A stretch of DNA of 64,000 nucleotides from Bradyrhizobium barranii subsp. apii (GCF_011516635.5 NZ_CP096256.1:310001-374000), one strand, 5' to 3'; positions 27,326 through 37,500 are shown, numbered from the stretch's first letter. The notes: generated by a model not told the origin, from the sequence alone. Translations and numbers: made by a program.

Positions 27326-28954
27326 ATGAGTTTGTCAAATCCACGATCGCGCGTATTGCGCGCCGATTGGTTCGATTGGCGTAGTTCTGCCACAAGGGAT
27401 TTCATTGCTCTCTTTGGGGGCGTCGTTCTTGCTTCGATCTTGGCGCATGTTTATGAGCTTGGCCCTCGATTGTTTCAGCAAGGACGGGGCTATGCGGATT
27501 CGGCACTCGACGCCATCGTATTCATGATGTTCGTCGCATTCTTTCTGAGCGTTGCGCTGACACTCTTTAGTGTTCGCCGCTATCGAGATCTCGCCCGAGA
27601 AACCAAAGCACGAACCATTGCAGAAGCAGAAGCGCGCGATCTGGCGCGACATGATCCATTGACCGGCCTGCCTAACCGTCGCCTGTTTGATGAAAAACTT
27701 GATGCGTGCCTTGGCCTCGCCGGCGACACCCACCAGGTGGCCGTTCTGATGCTTGGCCTTAGGGGCTTCAAGAGAATCAAGGACGCGCATGGCCACGCAG
27801 CGGGGGACAAGGCGCTTTGCGAATTTGCCAACAGGCTCGCCGACGTCTTGCGCACGGATGGCGTCCTGGCGAGGATTGGAGGCGACGAATTCGGGATTGT
27901 CATGCCAGACATTACCTCCCTTGAGGATCCTACCAATCTGGCGCGCCGTATTGTGGCGTCCGCCGGCGGCACTTTCGCGATCGAGACGGGGTCAGCCGAG
28001 CTTGGTGTTGGAATTGGCATCGCCATCGCTCCGATTGACGGCGTCAATCTCCACGAATTGGTCAGGCGCGCAGAACGTGCACTTTATCGCGCACAAGGCG
28101 GTGGCAGGTCGTGTGTTCGCTTTTTCGAACCAGAGATGGACATGCATGTCGAGCGGCGTATCGAGATCGAGCGAGAGCTTCGCAGCGCGATAACGGCCGA
28201 TATTATCGAGCCGCACTACCAGCCTTTCGTTTCGCTCAAAAGTAATTGCATCATCGGGTTCGAGGCCCTGGCGCGTTGGGAAAACAGGACTTTTGGGCAT
28301 ATTCCGCCCGACGTGTTTATTCCGATTGCAGAAGAAACTGGCCTCATCAACGCGCTTGGCGATCAGCTTTTTCGCCGCGCCTGTTTTGATGCCAATACGT
28401 GGCCGGAGATGTTTACGCTTGCCTTCAATATTTCGCCAATTCAGTTGCGTGACCCCGCGCTTGGACAGCGCATTCTATCGATCCTTGGGCAAACCGGGTT
28501 CAGTCCGAGCCGCCTGGAGATTGAAATTACGGAGAGCGCGTTCGTGGAAAAGACCGGGGTTGCGAAGACCGTGATGGATGAACTCCGTCAAGCCGGCGTC
28601 CGCATCGCGCTCGATGATTTCGGTACGGGTTATGCTACGCTTAGCCAGCTGCTTTCGTTTCGTCTCGACAAGATTAAGATAGACCGCAGCTTCGTGTCGC
28701 ATCTCGACGACAGTACCGACAGCCAGGTGATCGTTCGTGCTATCCTTGGCATTGCAAATGGATTTGGTTTGACGGCCACGGCCGAGGGTGTCGAAGACGC
28801 TGGCCAACTGGCCTATCTGGTGGCCAATGGTTGCGCAGAAGGACAAGGTTATCTGTTCAGTGATGCCGTCCCGGCCGCCGGTATCCCCGCGCTGCTTAGT
28901 CGCGAATCCGGCCGCACGGCGGTTGAAGAGATGCGTCAAGACGTGAAATCGTGA
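27326..28954 (+). CDS. GGDEF-EAL protein, probable c-di-GMP phosphodiesterase
   Basis: 542 residues. Two membrane helices (25-45, 63-82), GGDEF domain, then EAL domain. GGDEF (185-189) is kept, but the metal-binding DxD of this domain reads LGLRGF (143-148), so cyclase activity is doubtful. The EAL domain has EALAR (313-317), FNISPIQL, EITES, ALDDFGTGYATL, IKIDRSFV and AEGVED, all expected for an active phosphodiesterase. GTG at 27323 is an alternative start. Likely the opposing activity to the cyclase just upstream. Confidence 0.9.
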   Translation: MSLSNPRSRVLRADWFDWRSSATRDFIALFGGVVLASILAHVYELGPRLFQQGRGYADSALDAIVFMMFVAFFLSVALTLFSVRRYRDLARETKARTIAEAEARDLARHDPLTGLPNRRLFDEKLDACLGLAGDTHQVAVLMLGLRGFKRIKDAHGHAAGDKALCEFANRLADVLRTDGVLARIGGDEFGIVMPDITSLEDPTNLARRIVASAGGTFAIETGSAELGVGIGIAIAPIDGVNLHELVRRAERALYRAQGGGRSCVRFFEPEMDMHVERRIEIERELRSAITADIIEPHYQPFVSLKSNCIIGFEALARWENRTFGHIPPDVFIPIAEETGLINALGDQLFRRACFDANTWPEMFTLAFNISPIQLRDPALGQRILSILGQTGFSPSRLEIEITESAFVEKTGVAKTVMDELRQAGVRIALDDFGTGYATLSQLLSFRLDKIKIDRSFVSHLDDSTDSQVIVRAILGIANGFGLTATAEGVEDAGQLAYLVANGCAEGQGYLFSDAVPAAGIPALLSRESGRTAVEEMRQDVKS

Positions 28955-29164
28955 CAGGGGGTTTCGAGTCCTACTCGGGGACAAAGTTGCTTGCAACGCG
29001 CGAGGGTGTCTTAGCAGGAAGATCAAGCATTGTCTGACACACCGTCGTACTCACGCACAATCAGCGTTAGTCAAATTTCATCACCTTTTGGGCAACCCGT
29101 GGGCAACCACGTACCCATTACTAGAAAGAACGCTACGGCGAAGGTGACGAAGGATATCGCAAAA

Positions 29165-29400
29165 TGCCGGGGTACCATTCGCCGCGTCACGCGCAACGTC
29201 AAACGCTGGCGAGATGCCGGTATGGCCTTACGATGGGTCGCGGCCGGCATGATCGAGGCCAACAAGGGCTTTCGACGATTGACTTGAAGGCGCATAAGCA
29301 ATTGTCGGTTCTGCGTGCGGCCCTTCAAGCTCACCACGATCGCATGACCAACCCCGTTGCCACGTCACGAGGGCCGCGTGAATTCTTCGAGGTGGATGGG
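29165..29400 (+). pseudogene. IS256 transposase 3' fragment (diverged copy)
   Basis: Matches the last ~75 codons of the IS256 copies (TIRRVTRNVKRWRDAG, then KAHKQLSVLRAAL) with several base changes and a small insertion (TTGACTTG) near 29280 that shifts the frame. An older insertion than the intact copies. Confidence 0.85.
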
Positions 29401-29449
29401 CGATAGCGTTAGAGAGAACGTACGTACAGTCCAAAACGAAGCCGCCTTA

Positions 29450-29470
29450 TTAGGAAGGCTGAAGCTTCTC
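29450..29470 (-). pseudogene. Last codons of the small gene split by IS256 copies A/B
   Basis: After the duplicated AGCTTCTC the interrupted minus-strand frame continues as CTT CAG CCT TCC and ends in TAA TAA. The other part is at 32337-32554. Confidence 0.65.
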
Positions 29471-29944
29471 GGGGATGTCCCGATCGCTGTTGAACTACGT
29501 CGGGTCGACGTTGCCGGAATGAATATTACGCAGCCCTCGTGACGTGGGCAACGGACTTGATTGTCATGCGATCGTGGTGAGCTTGAAGGGCCGCACGCAG
29601 AACCGACAATTGCTTATGCGCCTTCAATCGTCGGAAGCCCTTGTTGGCCTCGATCATACCGGCCGCGACCCATCGCAAGGCCATACCGGCATCCCGCCAG
29701 CGTTTAACGTTGCGCGTGACGCGGCGAATGGTGCCCATCATGTTCTCGGCGATATTGGTACAGGCGAGCGATCGGCGAAGCTCCTTCGGCAACTTCAACC
29801 GGACGACAGTCAGGATTTCGTCGAGGCCTTCGAGGATACTGGCCGCAACGCCGGGCCATTGCTGGTCGAGTCGACGCGCGAGATTGCGGATCAATTTTTC
29901 AGCCTTGTCGGCGTCATCGAGCTCCCAGGCCTGGCGCAGCACCC

Positions 29945-31373
29945 GGGGATGTCCCGATCGCTGTTGAACTACGTCGGGTCGACGTTGCCGGAATGAATAT
30001 TACGCAGCCCTCGTGACGTGGGCAACGGACTTGATTGTCATGCGATCGTGGTGAGCTTGAAGGGCCGCACGCAGAACCGACAATTGCTTATGCGCCTTCA
30101 ATCGTCGGAAGCCCTTGTTGGCCTCGATCATACCGGCCGCGACCCATCGCAAGGCCATACCGGCATCCCGCCAGCGTTTAACGTTGCGCGTGACGCGGCG
30201 AATGGTGCCCATCATGTTCTCGGCGATATTGGTACAGGCGAGCGATCGGCGAAGCTCCTTCGGCAACTTCAACCGGACGACAGTCAGGATTTCGTCGAGG
30301 CCTTCGAGGATACTGGCCGCAACGCCGGGCCATTGCTGGTCGAGTCGACGCGCGAGATTGCGGATCAATTTTTCAGCCTTGTCGGCGTCATCGAGCTCCC
30401 AGGCCTGGCGCAGCACCCGGCGGGTGGCCGCATGATGCTCTTTCGGCAGGCGTTCCATGATGTTGCGCGCCTTGTGGATCTGGCAGCGCTGGATCGCAGC
30501 GGCCGAACCGAAGGTGCGGCGGATCGCCTTCGACAACGCCTTCGCGCCGTCGGCGATGAACAGTCTTGGCACCGTCGGGTCGAGCCCGCGCGAGACCAGG
30601 TTGTCCAGCAGGGCCTGAACCGTTGCTGCATTCTCGGTCGCCCCTTCCACCAGCGCCAGCGGATGCTTGTTGCCTTCGCCGTCAACCCCGATCGCGGCCA
30701 CCAGCACGAGATCGTCGTCGAGATGCAGCCCGTCGATTTGGACCACCAGAAGGTCGAGCGCGGACAGATCGGCAGCCATGAAGTCGGCCAGCCGCGCCGC
30801 CGACAGAGCCACGAACCTCCGCGAGGCCGCCGACTTCGAAATCCCCGATCCGGGCGGTGCCGGCACGTCACCCTCGGGCAGCCGGACGGCGCGGCCGAAC
30901 CGGCGCGTCGACACATTGATCAGCATCAGGTTCATCGCCCAGCGACCGAGCCAGTCCTCCTGCGCCGCCGTTTCCCAGCTCGGGATCGTGACCTCGCGGC
31001 CGTCCATGCCCCGGACCCGCGGGCGACCGACCTCGATCTTGCCGCCGTGGAAACCGATCCGCCCCCGCGTTCGGCCCCAACGGTGCGCCCGCCGCGCCGC
31101 ATCACGACCGTGGCGCGGCCCGCAGGCCGCTGTCACATCCGCCTCCATCATCGTGCCGAGCGCCTCGATTCCTGCCGCAAGGCAGAACCGATCGAAGCTC
31201 GCTCGCACTTCCGCAAATGATTTCTCCACAGCCCCGGTCGCCGGCCAACCAGCCGGTGTGATATCTCTCGTCATGGCGTTGCTCTCCTTTGTGGAATCAG
31301 CACCCCGAGCCTACCGGCTCAAGGTGGGCAACGCCGACCTCTTCAGAAATTCAACAGAACCCGGGACATCCCC
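29945..31373 (-). mobile_element. IS256 copy B nested in copy A (1,429 bp)
   Basis: Complete element with ends GGGGATGTCCC and GGGACATCCCC, inserted in the same orientation inside copy A's transposase gene. Flanked by the 8-bp duplication CAGCACCC (29937-29944, 31374-31381). Confidence 0.95.
30000..31274 (-). CDS. IS256-family transposase (copy B)
   Basis: Complete 424-residue transposase, Gly variant at KIEVGRPRV, identical in translation to copy A where both can be read. DDE residues as in copy 1. The only intact transposase of the Gly lineage in the window, so a possible source of the copy 2 and copy A sequences. Confidence 0.93.
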   Translation of the reverse strand: MTRDITPAGWPATGAVEKSFAEVRASFDRFCLAAGIEALGTMMEADVTAACGPRHGRDAARRAHRWGRTRGRIGFHGGKIEVGRPRVRGMDGREVTIPSWETAAQEDWLGRWAMNLMLINVSTRRFGRAVRLPEGDVPAPPGSGISKSAASRRFVALSAARLADFMAADLSALDLLVVQIDGLHLDDDLVLVAAIGVDGEGNKHPLALVEGATENAATVQALLDNLVSRGLDPTVPRLFIADGAKALSKAIRRTFGSAAAIQRCQIHKARNIMERLPKEHHAATRRVLRQAWELDDADKAEKLIRNLARRLDQQWPGVAASILEGLDEILTVVRLKLPKELRRSLACTNIAENMMGTIRRVTRNVKRWRDAGMALRWVAAGMIEANKGFRRLKAHKQLSVLRAALQAHHDRMTIKSVAHVTRAA

Positions 31374-32336
31374 CAGCACCCGGCGGGTGGCCGCATGATG
31401 CTCTTTCGGCAGGCGTTCCATGATGTTGCGCGCCTTGTGGATCTGGCAGCGCTGGATCGCAGCGGCCGAACCGAAGGTGCGGCGGATCGCCTTCGACAAC
31501 GCCTTCGCGCCGTCGGCGATGAACAGTCTTGGCACCGTCGGGTCGAGCCCGCGCGAGACCAGGTTGTCCAGCAGGGCCTGAACCGTTGCTGCATTCTCGG
31601 TCGCCCCTTCCACCAGCGCCAGCGGATGCTTGTTGCCTTCGCCGTCAACCCCGATCGCGGCCACCAGCACGAGATCGTCGTCGAGATGCAGCCCGTCGAT
31701 TTGGACCACCAGAAGGTCGAGCGCGGACAGATCGGCAGCCATGAAGTCGGCCAGCCGCGCCGCCGACAGAGCCACGAACCTCCGCGAGGCCGCCGACTTC
31801 GAAATCCCCGATCCGGGCGGTGCCGGCACGTCACCCTCGGGCAGCCGGACGGCGCGGCCGAACCGGCGCGTCGACACATTGATCAGCATCAGGTTCATCG
31901 CCCAGCGACCGAGCCAGTCCTCCTGCGCCGCCGTTTCCCAGCTCGGGATCGTGACCTCGCGGCCGTCCATGCCCCGGACCCGCGGGCGACCGACCTCGAT
32001 CTTGCCGCCGTGGAAACCGATCCGCCCCCGCGTTCGGCCCCAACGGTGCGCCCGCCGCGCCGCATCACGACCGTGGCGCGGCCCGCAGGCCGCTGTCACA
32101 TCCGCCTCCATCATCGTGCCGAGCGCCTCGATTCCTGCCGCAAGGCAGAACCGATCGAAGCTCGCTCGCACTTCCGCAAATGATTTCTCCACAGCCCCGG
32201 TCGCCGGCCAACCAGCCGGTGTGATATCTCTCGTCATGGCGTTGCTCTCCTTTGTGGAATCAGCACCCCGAGCCTACCGGCTCAAGGTGGGCAACGCCGA
32301 CCTCTTCAGAAATTCAACAGAACCCGGGACATCCCC

Positions 32337-32554
32337 AGCTTCTCGGGTGCGACGTCTAGGCCCGTCTGCGCCGTAAACAGCGTGGCAACATCCGTCGCGA
32401 GCATCATGTAGGCGTCGTACGCCGTCTGACTGGCAGGCACGATTGCTTGCGGGACCGTCGCCGGAAGGATGCCGTTGTTAGCCGTGACGGCAGAAGCCCG
32501 GAATTTCCTTTCAGCCTCGCGAAGATCACCAATCGACTTGTTCAGGTCCGCCAT
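32337..32554 (-). pseudogene. Small hypothetical protein, C-terminus split off by IS256
   Basis: ATG 32554 reads MADLNKSIGDLREAERKF, a short helical segment, to VATLFTAQTGLDVAPEKL and into the IS end. Without the insertion it would end four codons later (LQPS). About 76 residues; no known family. The frame is open further upstream to 32644 but no better start is seen. Confidence 0.5.
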
Positions 32555-32776
32555 CGTCGTCGGTTGTTCGGTGTCACCAGTTTGCCGCCGATATATACGA
32601 CTTGGCTCAATCCCAGAATGCCAAGCAAAGTCTGCGGTTTTCAAAGGATGAAGGTTGGGTCACGCCGCCAATGATGAGTGCAATCTTCTGCTGCCAAGAT
32701 AGACAGGGAAAGCGCCCAGTGCTCATTTGCAAACCAACGAGGGTTTAGGGAGGCAGGTTTGCAGCCTGATTCCGCG

Positions 32777-33019
32777 TTATGGCGGCTTTGGCGGACCGAC
32801 TACCATCAACGAAATAGCGTGAAATAGGACATAGTGGCTCTTATTCAGCTGAACGTTCAGAACGACAAAATCCTTTCCCCACTCCTGGAACGTTCCGCTG
32901 ACAGTACCGCCAGAAATTAGATTTACATCAACCGGCTCACCGTACCAACTCGGCCAGCTTTTCGCGAATACCTCCTGCAATGTGTCTGAAAGAGGAGACG
33001 GTGCCGGCGGCGGCGGTGG
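32777..33019 (-). pseudogene. Hypothetical protein cut by IS66
   Basis: Pro-rich stretch (PPPPPAPSP) then a beta-rich segment with GEPVDVNLISGGTVSG and DFVVLN, ending GPPKPP. About 80 residues remain; the N-terminus lies beyond the IS66 end. The 60-residue beta segment has the look of an Sm-like or SH3-like barrel, but I do not recognise a family. Confidence 0.45.
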
Positions 33020-34392
33020 GTAAGCGCTTAGCCGGAACCCTATTGATGCTGGCTTGACGTTTTGCGGAATCGCCATGGCATAAGGTCGTCGATTCTGCTT
33101 TGGGGATGGCCGGCGATGATCGCCTTGAGTGTTTCGGTGATGTAGGCCACGGGGTTGACGTCGTTGAGCTTACAGGTCGCCACGATGGATGCGAGCAAAG
33201 CCCAGTTTTCGGCTCCGACCTCATGACCGGCGAAGAGCGCGTTTTTTCTGGTCAAGCAGATCGGCCGGATCGCATTTTCGACCGGATTGGTGTCGAGTTC
33301 GAGACGCCCGTCATCGAGGAAGCGCGTCAGTCCGGGCCAAAGATTGAGCGCGTAGCGCATGTCTTCGGCGAGCGTCGAGCCGCTCGAGATCATCGACAGC
33401 TGTTTCTCGAACCATGGCTTCAACGCGGCGACGATGGGCAGCGAATGCTCCTTGCGTGCGGCCAGCCGGATGTCCGGCGATAGACCGCGGACCGTGGCTT
33501 CGATGGCGTAAAGCTGTGCGATCTGCCGCACCGCGGCCTCGGCGATCGGCGATTTGCTGTTGCGCACCAATTTGACGAAGCGCCGGCGCAGATGGCTCCA
33601 GCAATGCACGAGGGTCCACGGGCCCTGTGGTCGAGCCAGCACCGAGAGCCGGTCATAGCCGTCATACCCGTCGCATTGCAGGTGGCGCCCGTTGAAGCCC
33701 GCCAGGAACTGCTCGGCAAAAGCACCGCTGCGTCCGGGTGCATAGCGGAACAGCACGATCGGCGGACTTGGGCCGCTATGGCCGCGATCGTCGGAGGCGA
33801 TCGCCCAGAAGTAGCCTTTCTTCGTCTCGCCGCGCCCGGGATCGAGCACCGGCGCCGTGGTTTCGTCCATGAACAGGCGATCCGCCGCGGCCAGATGCCG
33901 GCGCATGTGATCCCCGACGGGCTGGAGATGGAAGCAGGCGCGGCCTGACCAGTTGCCCAGCGTCGCCCGGTCGAGCCGGATCCCTTGTCGCGCATAGATC
34001 TCGGCCTGACGGTAAAACGGCGTATAGTCGCCGAATGGAGACGATCACGTGCGCAATGGCAGCTTCGGTCGGCAGCCCACCGGGCACGACATGCTCCGGC
34101 GCGTGTGCCTGCACGACAGCTCCCGAGCAGCGACGGCAGACGTATTTCGGGCGGCGCGTGACCAGCACGCGCCATTGTGCCGGGATCACGTCAAGGCGTT
34201 TGCTGACGTCTTCGCCAATCTTCGTCATGGCGCCACAACCGCACGGACAGAACATGCTCGCAGGCTCGATGACCCGCTCCACCTGCGGCAAATGGGCAGG
34301 CAAGTAACCACGATTGCGATGATGGTCCTGATCCGATCCAGCGCGCGATCGGCCCCTGATGATCGCCGCAGCCTTCTCTTGTGCCGCGTCTA

Positions 34393-35444
34393 GAGCATTT
34401 TCCGACCGGAAAGAATCGGGTGGGGATTCCCAAAACGGCGCGAGTCAGATTCAAGCTGCATGCTGGCGAGGGAGGCCAGCATGTATGGCCAGGGCGCTTT
34501 CGGTTGATCTTCGCCAAAGGGTGGTAGCCGCGATTGACGGTGGCATGTCCTGTCGACAGGCTGCTGAGCGCTTTGGTGTCAGCGCGGCCAGTGCAATCCG
34601 CTGGCGCGGTCGCCTCAAGAAAGTTGGCGACATCGTTCCTAAACGCCAGGGCGGTGACCGCAAATCGCAGCGCATCGAAGCGCATTCGCAATTGATTCTG
34701 GAGGCGGTGACAGCGAGGCCGGATATCACGCTTGCCGAGTTGCGAGAACTGTTGAAACGTCGTGGAATATCGACTGGCATCGCGTCGCTCTGGCGTTTTT
34801 TCCAGCGCAGAAAGATCACACTTAAAAAAAGACAGCGCACGCCGCCGAGCAACGGCGCGGCGATATAAATGCCGCACGTGAGGAGTGGTTCGAAGGGCAA
34901 ATCGACCTTGACCCTGAGCGTCTCGTCTTCATCGACGAAACCAGCGCCAACACCAAAATGGCGCGGCGTTACGGGCGCTCGCCACGCGGCGAGCGATGTC
35001 GTGCAGCTATCCCACACGGACATTGGAAGACGACGACGTTCACCGCTGGATTGCGCTCCGACGGTCTGATCGCGCCGCTTGTTCTGGACGGTCCAATGGA
35101 TGGCGACGCTTTCCTGGCCTACGTCGAGCAATTGCTCGCCCCATCGCTGCGGCCGGGCGATACCGTTATCATGGACAACTTGCCCGCTCACAAGGTCCAT
35201 GGCGTTCGAGAGGCCATCCAGGCGGTCGGAGCTAGCCTGCTCTATCTTCCGCCCTACAGTCCAGACTTCAACCCGATTGAAATGGCCTTCTCCAAACTGA
35301 AAGCGCTGTTGCGGGCCGCCGCAGCCCGCACCATGCCCGATCTCTGGCAAGCAATCGCCAACGCTCTCAAACGCTTCTCACCCGAGGAATGTCAAAATTA
35401 TCTCGTCGCGGCTGGTTACGACGCAACGTGATCGGAAAACGCTC
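34393..35444 (+). mobile_element. IS630-family element nested in IS66 (1,052 bp)
   Basis: Inverted ends GAGCATTTTCCGA and TCGGAAAACGCTC, flanked on both sides by TA, the IS630 target duplication (34391-34392, 35445-35446). Confidence 0.9.
34485..35431 (+). CDS. IS630-family transposase with probable -1 frameshift
   Basis: First frame: ATG 34485, MARALSVDLRQRVVAAIDGG, a helix-turn-helix, to ITLKKRQ. At 34824-34831 the run AAAAAAAG allows a -1 shift into the second frame, which reads through NAAREEWFEGQ, VFIDETSANTKM (Asp), IMDNLPAHKV (Asp) and LPPYSPDFNPIEM (Glu). Both halves are otherwise undamaged and the slippery run is of the right type, so the shift is probably programmed. Confidence 0.85.
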
Positions 35445-35749
35445 TAGGACGCCTTGCGCGATCTCCGCGTCTTCGAGCGGCAAATGATATTGATCTGGCC
35501 GCAGCTTCTCGGACTTCGCTCCGAACTTCTCCCGGCGTAGTTCGCCGAGAATGACCTCCAACCGGCGCCGCGCTTCTTCCGACGTTGCCAGCGCCGCTTG
35601 ATGCTCGCTCAACGCTGCCTGCGTTTGCGCCAAGAGCGCCTTTAAGCGTTCATTCTCGTCGCGAAGCGTCGCGGTGCTCATGCGCCATGTCGAGCACATC
35701 TCCACCGCCGGCGCCATGCGCAACTCGGCTCAGAGTCACTCTGCCGCAG

Positions 35750-36103
35750 TTATCCAGCGATCTGTGGACGCCGCGCTTCCTCCGGACGGACCAACCTCCA
35801 GTCCAAGCCTTCGAACAATGCCGCGAACATCGCCGGCGATATCCGCATCACACCGTCCGCAATCTTTGGCCACACGAACTTGCAGCCCTCAAGGCGCTTG
35901 TGCACCAGCACCAGGCCCGTTCGATCCCAGGCCAGAATCTTGATCCGGTCCGCCCGTTTCGACCGGAACACGAAGGCCGCACCGCTGAACGGGTCGAGAC
36001 CAAGCATCTCCTGCACCTTCGCGGCAAGCCCATCGTGGCCACAGCGGAAGTCGACAGGCCGCGTCGCGATATAAATCTTCAGCTCGGCGCCGGGTATAAT
36101 CAT
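35750..36103 (-). CDS. tnpB: IS66 TnpB
   Basis: 117 residues: MIIPGAELKIYIATRPVDF, the TnpB signature, then DPFSGAAFVFRSKRADRIK and a Trp-rich C-terminal part. Needed for IS66 transposition in some members; biochemical role unclear. Here it is in the same frame as tnpA with no stop between them. Confidence 0.88.
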   Translation of the reverse strand: MIIPGAELKIYIATRPVDFRCGHDGLAAKVQEMLGLDPFSGAAFVFRSKRADRIKILAWDRTGLVLVHKRLEGCKFVWPKIADGVMRISPAMFAALFEGLDWRLVRPEEARRPQIAG

Positions 36104-36517
36104 CGTGACGCCCGCACCGCGCAGATCACCCGAGACAGCTGCTCCTATCGTCGCGTCCGTCCGCACGACGACGTCGCCAATCGCAATCTCGAGCCTGACT
36201 GCCGGAACCTGGCGCTCCTCTAACGGCCCCTCCACGACCAGCGGCGCGAATGGCGGCTGCGAAGCCTCGCACGACGGCAATTCGCCGCGCTGGCGGAAGC
36301 GGCGCCGCCAATCGTAAATCTGCCAGCGCGTCGCCCCGTGCTTGCGCGCCACCTCCGCCACCTGAGCGCCAGGCAGCAGACTTTCGGCGGCGATCCGAGC
36401 CCGCTCGGCCTCCAAACGCACACGACGCCCGGACGGTCCTTCAAGCACTTCAAGCCGACTGACTGCGCCAATTGACGAGCTGTCCAAATGGACGTCCTTT
36501 TTGCCGTCCAATCCCAT
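36104..36517 (-). CDS. tnpA: IS66 TnpA, fused in frame to TnpB
   Basis: About 138 residues from ATG 36517 (AAGGAGG upstream). Helix-turn-helix protein: RIAAESLLPGAQVAEVARKHG, then QIYDWRRRFRQRG. Near its end (IGAAVSGDLRGAG) an indel moves it into the tnpB frame, so the normal tnpA stop, which would overlap the tnpB start, is missed and a 255-residue fused frame results. Confidence 0.85.
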
Positions 36518-36607
36518 CGCAAACCTCCTTTCAAGCCGGAGGCTTTCTTGCACATTTAATCTAACCCCGAAGCCAGGGTTATCGGCTTAGCGCTTACGAA
36601 AGTCGGC

Positions 36608-37140
36608 ATGTTGGAATTGGCTAAGCAGCTTGGCAATGTCAGCCAAGCCTGCCGGATGATGGGCTATAGCCGCGACAGCTTTTACCGGTTCAAGGAACTG
36701 TACGACAAAGGCGGCGAGCTGGCGCTGATCGAGATCAGCCGCAAGAAACCGCTCCTGAAGAACCGTGTAGTGCTGAGATCGAGGCCGCCGTCGTGGACTT
36801 GGCGGTCGAACAGCCGGCCTGGGGGCAGGTGCGGGTCAGCAACAGCCCGCAGGCCAAGGGCCGTGTGGAACGGGCCAACCAGACGCTGCAAGATCGACTG
36901 GTGAAGGAATTGCGCTTACGCGGCACGGTGTGGTTGCGTCACGACCTTGCCAACTTCAAGAAGCGGCTGACGGCCCTGGAGGCCAAGATGGCCCAGGACG
37001 GCCGAGGCCCAGCTCGTCGCGCTGGAGATGGCCAAGTCTGAAAAAGAGGCGCATGGCGAGTTCGAGAGTGCCTGGGCCATTGCGGTGCGCAGGACACCTT
37101 TTATGTCGGCAACTTGAAGGGCGTGGGGCGGATCTATCGT
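36608..37140 (+). pseudogene. IS481-type transposase remnant with foreign segment
   Basis: IS481-like N-terminus (MLELAKQLGNVSQACRMMG), frameshift near 36770, then LAVEQPAWGQVRVSN. The next ~27 residues (SPQAKGRVERANQTLQDRL) belong to another transposase type, after which IS481-like RHDLANFKKRLTALEAK resumes. So the remnant is a chimera as well as frameshifted. Confidence 0.65.
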
Positions 37141-37194
37141 AAGCGTAGCGCCGCGGCCCTTTAGATTGTCTGTGCGCGATGTTGAAGGCACCGA

Positions 37195-37500
37195 TAGAAG
37201 AGTCTCATCTTCTGCAAGGGTGCTCACAATGGACGACCATTCGGACGACATAAGACGACCATTGTCGCCGAAAGCCTTGAGCCGGGTGCGATTGTAACTG
37301 ATATCGCCCGCCGCCATGGCTGCCGTCCCCAGCAGGTGCATGACTGGCGGCGCCGGGGGCGATTAGGTCAACTGGTGCTGCCAGCAGCGGCGGGTGCACT
37401 GTCGTTCGCGCCGTTGGTGTCGCAATCGTCACCACCGGGCGCGGGCTACAGGGTGGCAGGAGCGCGGGCCGCGCCGGCTTCTCCTCGAATGTCGGCGGCG
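37195..37500 (+). pseudogene. IS66 tnpA-like fragment
   Basis: Reads IVAESLEPGAIVTDIARRHG and QVHDWRRRGRLGQLVLPAA, the TnpA helix-turn-helix of another IS66 subgroup. Its end is fused to the next IS256 remnant. Confidence 0.7.

Larger units (their letters stand above)
29471..32336 (-). mobile_element. IS256 copy A, interrupted by copy B
   Basis: Copy A occupies 29471-29944 and 31382-32336. It is flanked by an 8-bp direct repeat, AGCTTCTC (29463-29470 and 32337-32344), a true target duplication. Its transposase is split: N-terminal ~285 codons on the right, C-terminal part 29526-29942 on the left. Confidence 0.93.
33040..35681 (-). pseudogene. tnpC: IS66 tnpC transposase, interrupted and frameshifted
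   Basis: N-terminal coiled coil (LRDENERLKALLAQTQAAL) and zinc-finger-like linker at 35447-35681, then IS630, then the FCPCGCGAM region, a frameshift near 34035 (VIVS followed by shifted sequence), and the DDE domain LFMDETTAPVLDPG, DGYDGY, and LDTNPVENAIRP. Inactive. Confidence 0.85.
33020..36597 (-). mobile_element. IS66-family element, interrupted by IS630
   Basis: Ends GTAAGCGCTTAGCCGG (left) and its inverted partner CGGCTTAGCGCTTAC (right) are IS66-type repeats. Gene order tnpA-tnpB-tnpC on the minus strand. tnpC carries an IS630 insertion and a frameshift. Flanking 8-mers do not match. Confidence 0.88.

Noticed and set aside
29030..29165. Short frame starting MSDTPSYSRT before the IS256 fragment
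   Set aside because: Begins with TTG, has no ribosome-binding site and runs into the IS remnant; not supportable as a gene.
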